Below are positions 16,367 through 24,548 of a stretch of DNA of 64,000 nt, in pieces. Every line of letters begins with the position of its first letter. Position 1 is the first letter of the stretch. The stretch lies in contig CATWQC010000003.1 in the NCBI GenBank assembly GCA_958352845.1, forward strand, positions 72,905-136,904, written 5' to 3'. The notes beneath the pieces are model-generated. The model was not told the DNA's origin, ran no database searches, and saw only the letters and a list, made by a program, of their open reading frames with translations. The position numbers were made by a program, and so were the translations under genes. This DNA is from an uncultured Collinsella sp. (GTDB taxonomy: Bacteria > Actinomycetota > Coriobacteriia > Coriobacteriales > Coriobacteriaceae).

Positions 16367-17257
16367 CTAGCGCCCGCGCTCCTCCATGATGATCTCGATC
16401 TCGTCGGCGTTGATGCCCACCATGGCCTCGCCCAGGTCCTCCGAAAGCCCGGCGATGAGTTTGGCATCGGTGAAGTTTGCCACGGCCTTGACGATGGCGG
16501 CGGCGCGCTTAGCGGGGTCGCCGCTCTTAAAGATACCCGAGCCGACAAAGACGCCCTCGGCACCCAGCTGCATCATCAACGCGGCGTCGGCGGGGGTCGC
16601 TACGCCGCCGGCGGCAAAGTTCACGACGGGAAGCTTGCCCGTGGCATGGACCTCGCGGACCAGTTCGACCGGAACCTGCAGCTGTTTGGCTGCCTCAAAG
16701 AGCTCATCATCGCGCAGAGCGACAACGTCACGGATCTGCTTTTGGATCTTGCGCATGTGGCGCACGGCTTGGACGACGTCGCCCGTGCCCGGCTCGCCCT
16801 TGGTGCGAATCATCGTGGCGCCCTCGGCAACACGGCGCAACGCCTCGCCCAGATCGCGGGCGCCGCAGACAAACGGCACGTCAAACTGGGTCTTGTCGAT
16901 GTGATAAACGTCATCGGCGGGGGAGAGAACCTCGGACTCGTCGATGTAATCGATCTCGATGGCCTGCAGGATCTGCGCCTCGACAATGTGACCGATGCGG
17001 CACTTGGCCATGACGGGGATGGAGACGGCCTCTTGGATGCCCTTGATCATCTTGGGATCGCTCATACGCGAGACGCCGCCTGCGGCACGGATGTCGGCCG
17101 GGATGCGCTCGAGAGCCATGACGGCGCAGGCGCCTGCCTCCTCGGCGATGCGTGCCTGCTCGGGAGTGGTGACGTCCATGATGACGCCGCCCTTGAGCAT
17201 CTGCGCGAGCTCGCGGTTGAGTTTGACGCGATCGGCCTTGCTGGTCTGTTCTACCAT
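16367..17257 (-). CDS. pdxS: Pyridoxal 5'-phosphate synthase lyase subunit PdxS
   Basis: 296 residues from ATG 17257, behind AAGGGA; a further in-frame start at 17299 is less well placed. The sequence is highly conserved for PdxS: KGGVIMDVTTPEQARIAEEAGACAVMALERIPADIR split across the barrel start, Lys85 in VMAKCRIGH (equivalent to the Schiff-base lysine), and GARDLGEALRRVAEGA followed by MIRTKGEPGTGD with the second lysine. It forms the synthase core that builds PLP from two sugar phosphates and ammonia. It is first gene of the pdxST operon and divergent from its likely regulator pdxR. Confidence 0.98.
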   Translation of the reverse strand: MVEQTSKADRVKLNRELAQMLKGGVIMDVTTPEQARIAEEAGACAVMALERIPADIRAAGGVSRMSDPKMIKGIQEAVSIPVMAKCRIGHIVEAQILQAIEIDYIDESEVLSPADDVYHIDKTQFDVPFVCGARDLGEALRRVAEGATMIRTKGEPGTGDVVQAVRHMRKIQKQIRDVVALRDDELFEAAKQLQVPVELVREVHATGKLPVVNFAAGGVATPADAALMMQLGAEGVFVGSGIFKSGDPAKRAAAIVKAVANFTDAKLIAGLSEDLGEAMVGINADEIEIIMEERGR

Positions 17258-17349
17258 GGTTGTTCCCTTGGTTGGCATGTGCATTGCTTGACGGAACATC
17301 CTATCGGGGAGCTGGGTATGGCGAAATACTCAGTTTTCGAGATAATTAC

Positions 17350-17391
17350 AAGGTCAGACTAATACCAGATTGAACAGCGCGATAAGGTCAG
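17350..17391. promoter_or_regulatory. Direct repeats AAGGTCAG, likely PdxR sites
   Basis: Identical AAGGTCAG copies lie at 17350-17357 and 17384-17391, 34 bases apart, between the divergent pdxS and pdxR genes. MocR-type PdxR proteins are known to bind direct repeats in such spaces. The assignment is inference from position and sequence. Confidence 0.5.
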
Positions 17392-17402
17392 GTGGCAAAC
17401 AC

Positions 17403-18818
17403 ATGCTTGACTACAATTTGGAAAAACGCGGCGAAGCATCGCTCTATGAGTATGTTTACCAGCAAATTCGAGATGATATCGTAGCTGGACGCATTGCGGC
17501 GGGGGAACATCTTCCGTCTAAGCGCGCCTTTGCCAGTCATCTGGGAATCAGTGTCATTACCATCGAGAATGCATATAGCCAGTTGCTTGCCGAGGGCTAT
17601 ATTTGCTCAATGCCGCGGCGTGGCTACTACGCTTGTGAGCTTCCGGATGCACCGGTTTTGCCTTTGGCCGCGGAGGGCATCGACCGAGATGCCGCCTCTG
17701 TGGGTCCCAGCGCGCATGATGTCAACAGACAGGTCGAGCGATTCGACGCACTTTCTCCTTCCGCTTTGGAGGCGGCGCGGCTTTGGCAAAGCGCGCTACG
17801 GGCGACGCTGACATCCGAAGACGAACGCGAGATCTTTTCGCCCGCACCGGCACAGGGCACCGCTCGGCTACGACGCGCAATTGCTCACCATCTGCGTGGG
17901 ACGAGGGGCATGAATGTCGATCCCAATAACATTGTCATCGGCGCGGGCGCCCAGCTGCTCGATACCATGTTGGTTCAGTTGCTTGGCGCGGACAAGGTGT
18001 ATGCCGTTGAGGATCCGGGCTATTTGCGCCTGACGCGCATCTATCAGGCTATGGGCTGCAAAGTTCGGCATATCCCGTTGGATGATGACGGCGTCGACCT
18101 GAGCACTCTGCAGAAAACTGGGACCGATGTCCTTCACCTGATGCCGTCCCATCAGTATCCGACCGGCCTTGTGACGAGCATTGCGCGTCGCTACGCGCTG
18201 CTCAGCTGGGCCGCCGAGCGACCGGGTCGGTATCTCATCGAAGATGACTTTGATTGTGAGTTTCGCCTTGCCGGCAAACCGATTCCCGCGCTCGCGTCAA
18301 TCGATGCCGCCCAGTCGGTTATCTACACCAACACGTTTTCGAAGAGCCTGTCATCGGCGTTGCGTCTAGCGTACATGGTGCTGCCCGACGAGCTAATGGA
18401 GCGGTTTAGGCGCAACCTTGGTTTTTACGCCTCGTCGGTGAGTTCTGTTGACCAGGTCGCTTTGGCTCGTTTGCTGGAATCGGGTGATTACGAGCGACAT
18501 GTGAACCGCGTGCGCGTTCGTGCTCGCGAGGCGCGTGATGGCCTGGCGGCGCTTGTGCGGAAGGCATTTCCGGCAGGGGAGGTCTCGATTGAACATGCGG
18601 ACGCGGGCCTTTACTGCACCGTTGCCCTGTCCGAGGACGGAGCGGGGAAGAGTTTCGCGAAGGCTCTTGCTGACGCTCGTATTTCCTATGTCAACATCGC
18701 CGATTGCCTGTGGACGGGTGATCGGGCATCGACTAAGAGCGCTCCATCTCGCGTCCTCATTCAATACGACGACCTGAGCCCTCAGTCGCTCATCGTTCTT
18801 CAAGAACAGCTGCAATAA
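17403..18818 (+). CDS. pdxR: MocR-family regulator, probable PdxR
   Basis: 471 residues from ATG 17403; AGGTGG lies ten bases upstream. Residues 1-70 are a GntR-type winged helix (LYEYVYQQIRDDIVAGRI, LPSKRAFASHLGISVITIENAYSQL). Residues 120-471 are an aminotransferase-like domain with the PLP lysine in NTFSKSLSSALR. This is the MocR architecture; members next to pdxST sense PLP through the aminotransferase domain and control PLP synthesis. Divergence from pdxS and the shared intergenic repeats support that role. Confidence 0.92.
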   Translation: MLDYNLEKRGEASLYEYVYQQIRDDIVAGRIAAGEHLPSKRAFASHLGISVITIENAYSQLLAEGYICSMPRRGYYACELPDAPVLPLAAEGIDRDAASVGPSAHDVNRQVERFDALSPSALEAARLWQSALRATLTSEDEREIFSPAPAQGTARLRRAIAHHLRGTRGMNVDPNNIVIGAGAQLLDTMLVQLLGADKVYAVEDPGYLRLTRIYQAMGCKVRHIPLDDDGVDLSTLQKTGTDVLHLMPSHQYPTGLVTSIARRYALLSWAAERPGRYLIEDDFDCEFRLAGKPIPALASIDAAQSVIYTNTFSKSLSSALRLAYMVLPDELMERFRRNLGFYASSVSSVDQVALARLLESGDYERHVNRVRVRAREARDGLAALVRKAFPAGEVSIEHADAGLYCTVALSEDGAGKSFAKALADARISYVNIADCLWTGDRASTKSAPSRVLIQYDDLSPQSLIVLQEQLQ

Positions 18819-18828
18819 GCCCACGAAA

Positions 18829-18858
18829 AAGGCCCGAACCAATACGGTCCGGGCCTCA
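18829..18858 (-). terminator. Terminator for reverse rubrerythrin
   Basis: On the minus strand GGCCCGGACC and a matching CGGGCC arm are followed by TTTTTCG. The hairpin lies between the pdxR and rubrerythrin stops and may work both ways. Confidence 0.75.
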
Positions 18859-18890
18859 TCGAGCTAGAGGTTATGTCTCAGGCGGTTGGC

Positions 18891-19451
18891 TTAGCCAAAG
18901 TAGCGCTTGAGCAGGCCGGCGAAAGCCTTGCCGTGGCGGGCCTCGTCGCGAGCCATCTCGTGCACGGTGTCATGGATGGCATCGAGGCCAGCGGCCTTGG
19001 CGCGCTTGGCGAGATCGGTCTTGCCGGCGGTGGCGCCGTTCTCGGCCTCAACGCGCATCTCGAGGTTCTTCTTGGTGGAGTCGGTCACGACCTCGCCCAG
19101 GAGCTCAGCGAACTTGGCGGCATGCTCGGCCTCCTCGTGGGCAGCCTTCTCCCAGTACAGGCCGATCTCGGGGTAGCCCTCGCGATGAGCGACGCGAGCC
19201 ATGGCCAGGTACATACCGACCTCAGAGCACTCGCCCTCAAAGTTGGCGCGCAGGTCGGCAACGATGTCCTTGGAGACGCCCTCCATCTTGGCGACGCCCA
19301 CGACGTGCTCGGCAGCCCACTCGAGCTGGCCCTCCTCCTGCTTCAGGAAACGAGAACCGGGAACGCCGCACTGGGGGCACTTGAAGTCCTCGGGCAGCTG
19401 GTCGCCGTCGAACTCTTCCACATAACCGCAAACGGGGCAAACAAACTTCAT
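18891..19451 (-). CDS. Reverse rubrerythrin (NADH peroxidase type)
   Basis: 186 residues from ATG 19451 with AAAGGA upstream. The N-terminus is a rubredoxin-like domain with two CPxCG knuckles (Cys5/8 and Cys25/28). A ferritin-like four-helix domain follows, with ExxH-type metal ligands (EGECSEVGMY, HEEAEH, DEARHGKAF). Placing rubredoxin first is the 'reverse' order seen in clostridial NADH-dependent peroxidases, which reduce H2O2 and help anaerobes survive air. A sigma-70-like promoter can be seen at 19536-19563. It is monocistronic. Confidence 0.93.
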   Translation of the reverse strand: MKFVCPVCGYVEEFDGDQLPEDFKCPQCGVPGSRFLKQEEGQLEWAAEHVVGVAKMEGVSKDIVADLRANFEGECSEVGMYLAMARVAHREGYPEIGLYWEKAAHEEAEHAAKFAELLGEVVTDSTKKNLEMRVEAENGATAGKTDLAKRAKAAGLDAIHDTVHEMARDEARHGKAFAGLLKRYFG

Positions 19452-19535
19452 GATTCGATCCTTTCGATCGATGGCGATGGTGCGCTCGCCCGGTCCCATA
19501 AGGGCCCTCTCCGGACGTGCGTCTTGACGAGTTCT

Positions 19536-19563
19536 ATTATCCATAAATGAGACTGAAAGTGAA
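19536..19563 (-). promoter_or_regulatory. Promoter of the reverse rubrerythrin gene
   Basis: On the minus strand TTCACT (19563-19558) and GATAAT (19541-19536) are separated by 16 bases. This gives a leader of about 80 bases. The surrounding sequence is AT-rich compared with the rest of the window. Confidence 0.5.
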
Positions 19564-19610
19564 GCCTATTAGGAATGATTTTTAATAAAACAATTTTGAG
19601 ATATGAAGAT

Positions 19611-19689
19611 GTTGATTGATTAACGATTGGCAGGCCGTCTTTGACCGCCGCTGAGTACAATCGGTCGAGCAAATGTTGACGAATCAACA
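19611..19689. promoter_or_regulatory. Palindromic operator candidates before the alcohol dehydrogenase gene
   Basis: TGTTGACGAATCAACA (19674-19689) is a perfect palindrome ending 18 bases before the start codon. GTTGATTGATTAAC (19611-19624) is a related imperfect one. A dimeric repressor could bind; none is linked. Confidence 0.45.
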
Positions 19690-19707
19690 AATGAAGGAGT
19701 TTCCTTT

Positions 19708-20928
19708 ATGCATCTAGCCCGCCGCGCCTGGTGCCGAACGTATCAAACGGTTTTTCGCATCGCATTGCCGGTGCTGCCCTATACCGAGCCACGCATTTTG
19801 GAGCATGCCGAGGATATGCCCGCGGTGCTTCAAAAGCGCTCGATACAGCGGGTTCTTATGGTAACGGATCTCGGCATTGCCCGTCTGGGGCTCACGGCGC
19901 CGCTCGAGACGGCGCTCGCATCCAGGGGAATTGGCGTTACGGTCTATGCCGAAACGCGTGCGAACCCCACGGTCTCAAACGTGGAGGAAGCGGCGGCGCT
20001 GTATCGCGAGAACGACTGCCGGGCCATTATCGGCTTTGGCGGTGGCTCGGCCATGGACTGTGCCAAGGGCGTGGGAGCACGCATCGCGCAGCCAAACAAG
20101 CCCATCAACAAGATGCGCGGGCTGCTGCGGATTCATCGTCGCCTGCCGCTGCTCATCGCCGTTCCCACCACGGCAGGCACGGGAAGCGAGGTCACACTTG
20201 CAGCGGTAATTACCGATGACGAGACGCACTACAAGTACCCCATTAACGACTTTGTGCTTATCCCGCGCCTTGCGGTGCACGACCCCGAGCTTACGCGCGG
20301 CCTGCCCGCCTCCATTACGGGGCAGACGGGCATGGACGCCCTGACGCATGCCGTCGAGGCCTTTATCGGGCGAAGCACTACGCCCTATACGCGCAAGATG
20401 GCGCGACAGGCGGTGCAGCTCATCCACGACAATTTGCTCGAGGCCTATGAACATGGCGACGACATGCGTGCGCGTCGCAACATGCTTTCGGCGGCGTATA
20501 AGGCGGGTGTTGCCTTTACGCGCTCCTATGTTGGATACGTTCATGCCATCGCACACAGCCTGGGCGGGCGTTACGGGATTCCGCACGGCTTGGCCAACGC
20601 CATCATCCTGCCGCATATGCTTCGCGCCTATGGCGAAACTGCTGCTCCTAAGCTCGCCGATCTCGCCCGCATGGCCGGTATCGCGCCGGCTAACGCGCAG
20701 GACAGCCTGGCGGCCGAGGCCTTTATCGATTGGGTCGATCGAATGAACGCCGCCTTGGACATTCCCAAATATGTCACGGGCATTCGCCGCTCTGACATTC
20801 CCGAAATGGCGGTGCATGCCGATGCCGAGGCCAATCCCCTGTACCCCGTTCCACTCCTAATGGACCGTTTGGAGCTCGAGCGTATGTACGAGGTCGTCGC
20901 GGGTGGTATGTTTGAGGACGAGAACTAG
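19708..20928 (+). CDS. Iron-containing alcohol dehydrogenase (type III)
   Basis: 406 residues from ATG 19708 with AAGGAG upstream. The NAD(P)-binding signature GFGGGSAMDCAKG, the PTTAGTGSEVT segment and the metal-ligand set (Asp in the ITGQTGMDALTHAVEAF region, His residues of HAIAHSLGG and GIPHGLANA) place it in the Fe-ADH family. Such enzymes interconvert alcohols and aldehydes or ketones. The aldehyde dehydrogenase gene begins eight bases after its stop, so the two probably act together on one substrate series. Direction and substrate are unknown. Confidence 0.93.
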   Translation: MHLARRAWCRTYQTVFRIALPVLPYTEPRILEHAEDMPAVLQKRSIQRVLMVTDLGIARLGLTAPLETALASRGIGVTVYAETRANPTVSNVEEAAALYRENDCRAIIGFGGGSAMDCAKGVGARIAQPNKPINKMRGLLRIHRRLPLLIAVPTTAGTGSEVTLAAVITDDETHYKYPINDFVLIPRLAVHDPELTRGLPASITGQTGMDALTHAVEAFIGRSTTPYTRKMARQAVQLIHDNLLEAYEHGDDMRARRNMLSAAYKAGVAFTRSYVGYVHAIAHSLGGRYGIPHGLANAIILPHMLRAYGETAAPKLADLARMAGIAPANAQDSLAAEAFIDWVDRMNAALDIPKYVTGIRRSDIPEMAVHADAEANPLYPVPLLMDRLELERMYEVVAGGMFEDEN

Positions 20929-20936
20929 GAGGGTCC

Positions 20937-22316
20937 ATGAACACCGAGGAAATTGCGTGCATCGTCGGCGATCAGCGCACTTACTTTAAGACGCACGCTA
21001 CGTTTGATGTCGATGCTCGACGTCGCGCGCTTGTGCGCCTGCGCGAGGCGGTACGGGCGCACGAGGCCGATATTGCCCATGCGCTCAAGACCGATTTGGG
21101 AAAGTCGCATGACGAGGCATATATGTGCGAGATCGGCACGTCGCTTTCTGAGATTCGTCATCAGATTGCGCATGTGGCTCGATGGAGTCGTCCGCGCCTG
21201 CGTCCGTGTGACCTTGCCAACGCCGTGAGTGTGTGCAAAACGCAAGCCGTGCCCTATGGCGTCACGCTCATCATGGCGCCCTGGAACTACCCGTTTTTGC
21301 TGACGCTCGAGCCGCTTGCCGGGGCCCTTGCCGCGGGCAATACCGTGGTCATCAAGCCGAGCGCCTATGCTCCGGCATCGAGCGCGGTGCTCAAGCAAAT
21401 CTGTGAAGAAGCATTTGATCCGTGCTTGGTGACGGTTGTCGAGGGCGGGCGCGCCGAAAACGAAGCGCTGCTCGACGAGTGCTGGGACAAGATCTTCTTT
21501 ACCGGTAGCGTTCCGGTCGGCAAGCTCGTCATGGAGCGCGCAAGCAAAAACCTTACACCCGTGACGCTTGAGCTGGGCGGAAAGAGCCCCTGCATCGTGG
21601 ATGCGACGGCAAACTTGAAGGTCGCGGCACGGCGTATCGCCTTTGGTAAATGGCTCAACGTGGGGCAGACCTGCGTGGCGCCCGACTACCTGCTGGTCGA
21701 TACGCGCGTGCACGATGAACTGCTGGGCCTCATCAAGGAGGAGGTCCGTCGCATGTTTGGCGAGCACCCGCTCGATAACGAGGACTACGGGCATATCGTC
21801 AACGCCAAGCATTTTGCCCGCGTGCGTGGGTTGATCGACCCCGATAAGGTCGTGCTGGGAGGCATGGCGCGCGAGTCGTCGCTCAAGATTGAGCCGACGA
21901 TCCTAGACGGCGTGACCCCCGATGACGCCGTGATGCAGGAGGAGATTTTCGGCCCGATCTTACCGGTGCTGGCGTTTGAGAGCTTAGACGAGGCCGAAGC
22001 GTTTATCACAGATCGTCCGACGCCGCTGGCCCTGTATATCTTTAGCCAGGATCGCGCAGTTCAGCAGCGTTTTGTGCGTTACGTGCCTTTTGGTGGCGGC
22101 TGTGTCAACGACACGATCATGCACTTGGCTACGAGCCATATGGGCTTTGGCGGCATGGGAGCGAGCGGTATGGGACAGTACCATGGCCGCGAGAGCTTCG
22201 ATACGTTTAGCCACAAGAAGAGCATCGTGAACAAGGCAACGTGGCTGGATGTGCCATTCCGCTATGCTCCTTACGCAAGCTGGAAGCACAAGTTCGTGCG
22301 CATGTTTGTGCATTAG
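20937..22316 (+). CDS. Aldehyde dehydrogenase (class 3-like)
   Basis: 459 residues from ATG 20937 behind GGAGG. The length and the features MAPWNYPFLLTLEPLAGA, ELGGKSPCIV, nucleophile Cys in VGQTCVAPDY and EEIFGPILPV fit NAD(P)-dependent class 3 / fatty-aldehyde dehydrogenases, which oxidise aldehydes to acids without CoA. The C-terminal HGRESFDTFSHKKS is also typical. It is translated from the same message as the alcohol dehydrogenase, giving an alcohol-aldehyde-acid route. Confidence 0.94.
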   Translation: MNTEEIACIVGDQRTYFKTHATFDVDARRRALVRLREAVRAHEADIAHALKTDLGKSHDEAYMCEIGTSLSEIRHQIAHVARWSRPRLRPCDLANAVSVCKTQAVPYGVTLIMAPWNYPFLLTLEPLAGALAAGNTVVIKPSAYAPASSAVLKQICEEAFDPCLVTVVEGGRAENEALLDECWDKIFFTGSVPVGKLVMERASKNLTPVTLELGGKSPCIVDATANLKVAARRIAFGKWLNVGQTCVAPDYLLVDTRVHDELLGLIKEEVRRMFGEHPLDNEDYGHIVNAKHFARVRGLIDPDKVVLGGMARESSLKIEPTILDGVTPDDAVMQEEIFGPILPVLAFESLDEAEAFITDRPTPLALYIFSQDRAVQQRFVRYVPFGGGCVNDTIMHLATSHMGFGGMGASGMGQYHGRESFDTFSHKKSIVNKATWLDVPFRYAPYASWKHKFVRMFVH

Positions 22317-22439
22317 AATCAGATGGCGTAGGGACAAACCGTCGAAAAGACGCAGACAGGATGAATTTGTGTCCGCACGGGTCCGTAAACTTCTCAGTAA
22401 GGTTAAGCGCCGGTTTATCCGGCCGTTAGAGGAGTTGCC

Positions 22440-22766
22440 ATGTACGAGCCTTCACGTGTTCTTCTGTCATTTCACATTGCGGGATTTCAGTATGCCGATG
22501 GCGCCTTGGTCCTGGGCGATCTTAAAGCGGGCGATAAGCTGACGCTGTGTGCCGAGCGCGATAATCCCCATGACCCTGAGGCGGTTGCGATCTATTACGG
22601 CAACACCAAGCTCGGCTATGTTCCGGGAAACGAGGTCGGCCCACTGTCCTTGATGATGTATTACGGCCACGAGGACGTATTTGAGGCCCGCGTGCAACAG
22701 GTTGCCCCCGAGCGCAGCCCGTGGCATCAGGTGCGCGTTGGACTCTATGTGGTGGATGCTCGCTAA
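22440..22766 (+). CDS. HIRAN domain protein
   Basis: 108 residues from ATG 22440, behind GAGGAG. Almost the whole protein matches the HIRAN pattern: a first strand VLLSFHIAGFQYADGALVLGDL, the charged turn AERDNPHDPEAVAIYY and KLGYVPGNE. HIRAN domains bind DNA 3' ends in HLTF-type helicases. Stand-alone bacterial versions are common, often near repair or mobile functions, but their role is open. Here it is followed within 18 bases by a very small charged protein gene. Confidence 0.85.
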   Translation: MYEPSRVLLSFHIAGFQYADGALVLGDLKAGDKLTLCAERDNPHDPEAVAIYYGNTKLGYVPGNEVGPLSLMMYYGHEDVFEARVQQVAPERSPWHQVRVGLYVVDAR

Positions 22767-22784
22767 TCGGTAAGGGAGGCTGCC

Positions 22785-22964
22785 ATGTTTGACGACGATG
22801 ACCTGTTCGATTTGACGGATGGTTCGTTTGAGTGGGATCTGCTACTCGACGACGATGAGCTGGAACAGGACCGTAAGATGCGGCAGGACAAGAAAACTCA
22901 GGGTGACGCTTCGAAAAAGAAAGACAAACGCCGTCGCGGCCTGTTCGGCGGGCTCTTTGGCTAA
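22785..22964 (+). CDS. Small bipolar charged protein, unknown function
   Basis: 59 codons from ATG 22785 with GGGAGG at 22774, an ideal ribosome site, and only 18 bases after the HIRAN stop. The first half is acidic and aromatic (MFDDDDLFDLTDGSFEWDLL), the second half basic (KKKDKRRR). It ends with the short repeat GLFGGLFG. There is no signal peptide or membrane span. I know no family for it. The perfect start region and close spacing make it likely real; a role in binding nucleic acid or a partner protein is only a guess. Confidence 0.75.
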   Translation: MFDDDDLFDLTDGSFEWDLLLDDDELEQDRKMRQDKKTQGDASKKKDKRRRGLFGGLFG

Positions 22965-23030
22965 CCGCCGCATCGCTGTGTCTGTATACTTAGCACGAGT
23001 TTGACGCGTTGCGAAATGAGGACATGGACG

Positions 23031-23576
23031 ATGATGTGGTTTACCGCCGACCTGCACCTGGGCGATACGAATATCTTGCACGACATGGATCGACCGTTTG
23101 GTTCGGTCGAGGAGATGAATCGTAAGGTCATCGATGCCATCAATGAGCGCGTTGCTGCGGACGACCGTCTCTATATTCTGGGTGACTTTACCTATCGCTT
23201 GCCCTTGGCGGAGGCGGTGCGCCTGCGCGAGCGTATCGAATGCAAGAATGTGACGCTCATCCGTGGCAACCATGACGGCGACTGGGAAGATCCGGACGCG
23301 CCGCATATATGGGAAGACGTGCGCGATTACTTGGAGATTGCTCCCGGCTATGCCAAGGGCCATCGTCTGGTTATGAGCCACTACCCCATGCTCAGCTGGA
23401 ATGGCAAGGCGCGTGGTGCCATCATGCTGCATGGGCATATCCACAGCAGGGGAGACCGCACCAACGCACGCAACCGCGATCGCGAGCGCCCTATCTTTCG
23501 CTACGATGTCGGCCTCGACGCCAACGAGTACATGCCCGTAAGCCGTGATCAAATCCTCGGCTTCTTTGGGTTATAG
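23031..23576 (+). CDS. Metallophosphoesterase
   Basis: 181 residues from ATG 23031, eight bases after GAGGA; an earlier ATG at 23016 overlaps that site. The calcineurin-like motifs are complete: TADLHLGD, LGDFTY, RGNHDG, SHYPM and LHGHIHS. They bind two metals for phosphoester hydrolysis. The FTADLHLGDTNIL start resembles small cytoplasmic phosphoesterases often found near phage or tRNA genes, whose substrates are poorly known. Confidence 0.92.
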   Translation: MMWFTADLHLGDTNILHDMDRPFGSVEEMNRKVIDAINERVAADDRLYILGDFTYRLPLAEAVRLRERIECKNVTLIRGNHDGDWEDPDAPHIWEDVRDYLEIAPGYAKGHRLVMSHYPMLSWNGKARGAIMLHGHIHSRGDRTNARNRDRERPIFRYDVGLDANEYMPVSRDQILGFFGL

Positions 23577-23584
23577 AGCGCCAG

Positions 23585-23624
23585 AACCACCATAAGGGGG
23601 ACACAGTGCACCTTTGTGGTGGTT
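23585..23624. repeat. REP-like palindrome, copy B
   Basis: AACCACCATAAGG and CCTTTGTGGTGGTT flank GGGACACAGTGCA. The arms match copy C (24420) except for a small gap. It lies just before the ChbG-like gene. Confidence 0.65.
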
Positions 23625-23645
23625 TTCACATAGATTGGAGTCGTT

Positions 23646-24410
23646 ATGAAGCAATTGCTTATTCGTGCCGATGATATCGGGTATTCGTATGCCGTTGACT
23701 TAGGGATTGCTCGCAGCGTCAACGAGGGCTTGGTGCGCTCGGCGGGCCTTATGCCTAATATGCCCGAGGCCGAGCGTGGGTGGTCGCTCGTGGCGGATGC
23801 CGATATTGCAGTGGGCCAGCATACCAACGTGTGCCTGGGCAAGCCGTGCGCCGATCCGGCGCTCATCCCGAGCATGCTCAACGAGAGCGGCGAGTTCCAT
23901 AGCAGCCGTACCTTCCGTGAGCATTTTAAGCGCGGTGAGGAGCTGATAGACTTCGACGAGGCCTGCATCGAGATCCGCGCACAGCACGACCGCTTTGTCG
24001 AGATTGTGGGCCGCGAGCCCGATTACTTTGAGGCCCATGCCGTCATGAGCGAAAACCTTAACCGAGCGATCTCGGCGGTTGCCCAGGAGCTGGGCCTTAA
24101 GGAGCAAAAGGCGAGCTTCGACCCCACGGCGGTGGTGCGTTGCGGAAATACTGATCTGCGCATGGTGATGCATTCGATGGAGCCGGGCTACGAACCCAAG
24201 GACTCGATTATGCAGGCGGTTCGCGAGATGTCCGACGGCGAGACGGTCGTCTTTGTGTGCCACCCGGGCTATCTCGATCGGTTTATCCTCGAGAACAGCT
24301 CGCTTACGACCGATCGTACCAAGGAAGTCGACGCGCTGATCGACCCTGAGCTGCGCGCTTGGCTCGGGTCTCAACCTGATCTTCGCCTGGTCGACTATCG
24401 CGACCTGTAG
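23646..24410 (+). CDS. YdjC/ChbG family deacetylase
   Basis: 254 residues from ATG 23646 with GGAG upstream. The opening RADDIGYSYAVDLGIARSVNEGLVRSAGLMPNM pattern, with Asp-Asp metal ligands, and later GQHTNVCLG and VCHPGY histidines are those of YdjC/ChbG proteins. E. coli ChbG removes an N-acetyl group from chitobiose and related oligosaccharides in the cytoplasm. No PTS or glycosidase gene is adjacent, so the substrate here is not known. The gene is bracketed by two copies of the same palindrome (B and C). Confidence 0.9.
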   Translation: MKQLLIRADDIGYSYAVDLGIARSVNEGLVRSAGLMPNMPEAERGWSLVADADIAVGQHTNVCLGKPCADPALIPSMLNESGEFHSSRTFREHFKRGEELIDFDEACIEIRAQHDRFVEIVGREPDYFEAHAVMSENLNRAISAVAQELGLKEQKASFDPTAVVRCGNTDLRMVMHSMEPGYEPKDSIMQAVREMSDGETVVFVCHPGYLDRFILENSSLTTDRTKEVDALIDPELRAWLGSQPDLRLVDYRDL

Positions 24411-24419
24411 TGACCCATG

Positions 24420-24452
24420 CCACCACAAAGGGGACAGGCACCTTTGTGGTGG
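24420..24452. repeat. REP-like palindrome, copy C
   Basis: CCACCACAAAGG (24420-24431) and CCTTTGTGGTGG (24441-24452) are perfect 12-bp arms around GGGACAGGCA-like sequence. Confidence 0.7.
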
Positions 24453-24456
24453 TTCT

Positions 24457-24492
24457 GGCGCCGTTGCCATTCTGGCGGCGGCGCCTTTTTGT
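24457..24492 (+). terminator. Rho-independent terminator after the ChbG-like gene
   Basis: GGCGCC...GGCGCC outer arms with an inner GCCA-TTC-TGGC stem, followed by TTTTTG. Confidence 0.8.
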
Positions 24493-24548
24493 CCGTGCGG
24501 CGCGGTAGAGTGTAGGCGGTTGAAATTTGCGTCCATCGAGGAGCTGCT

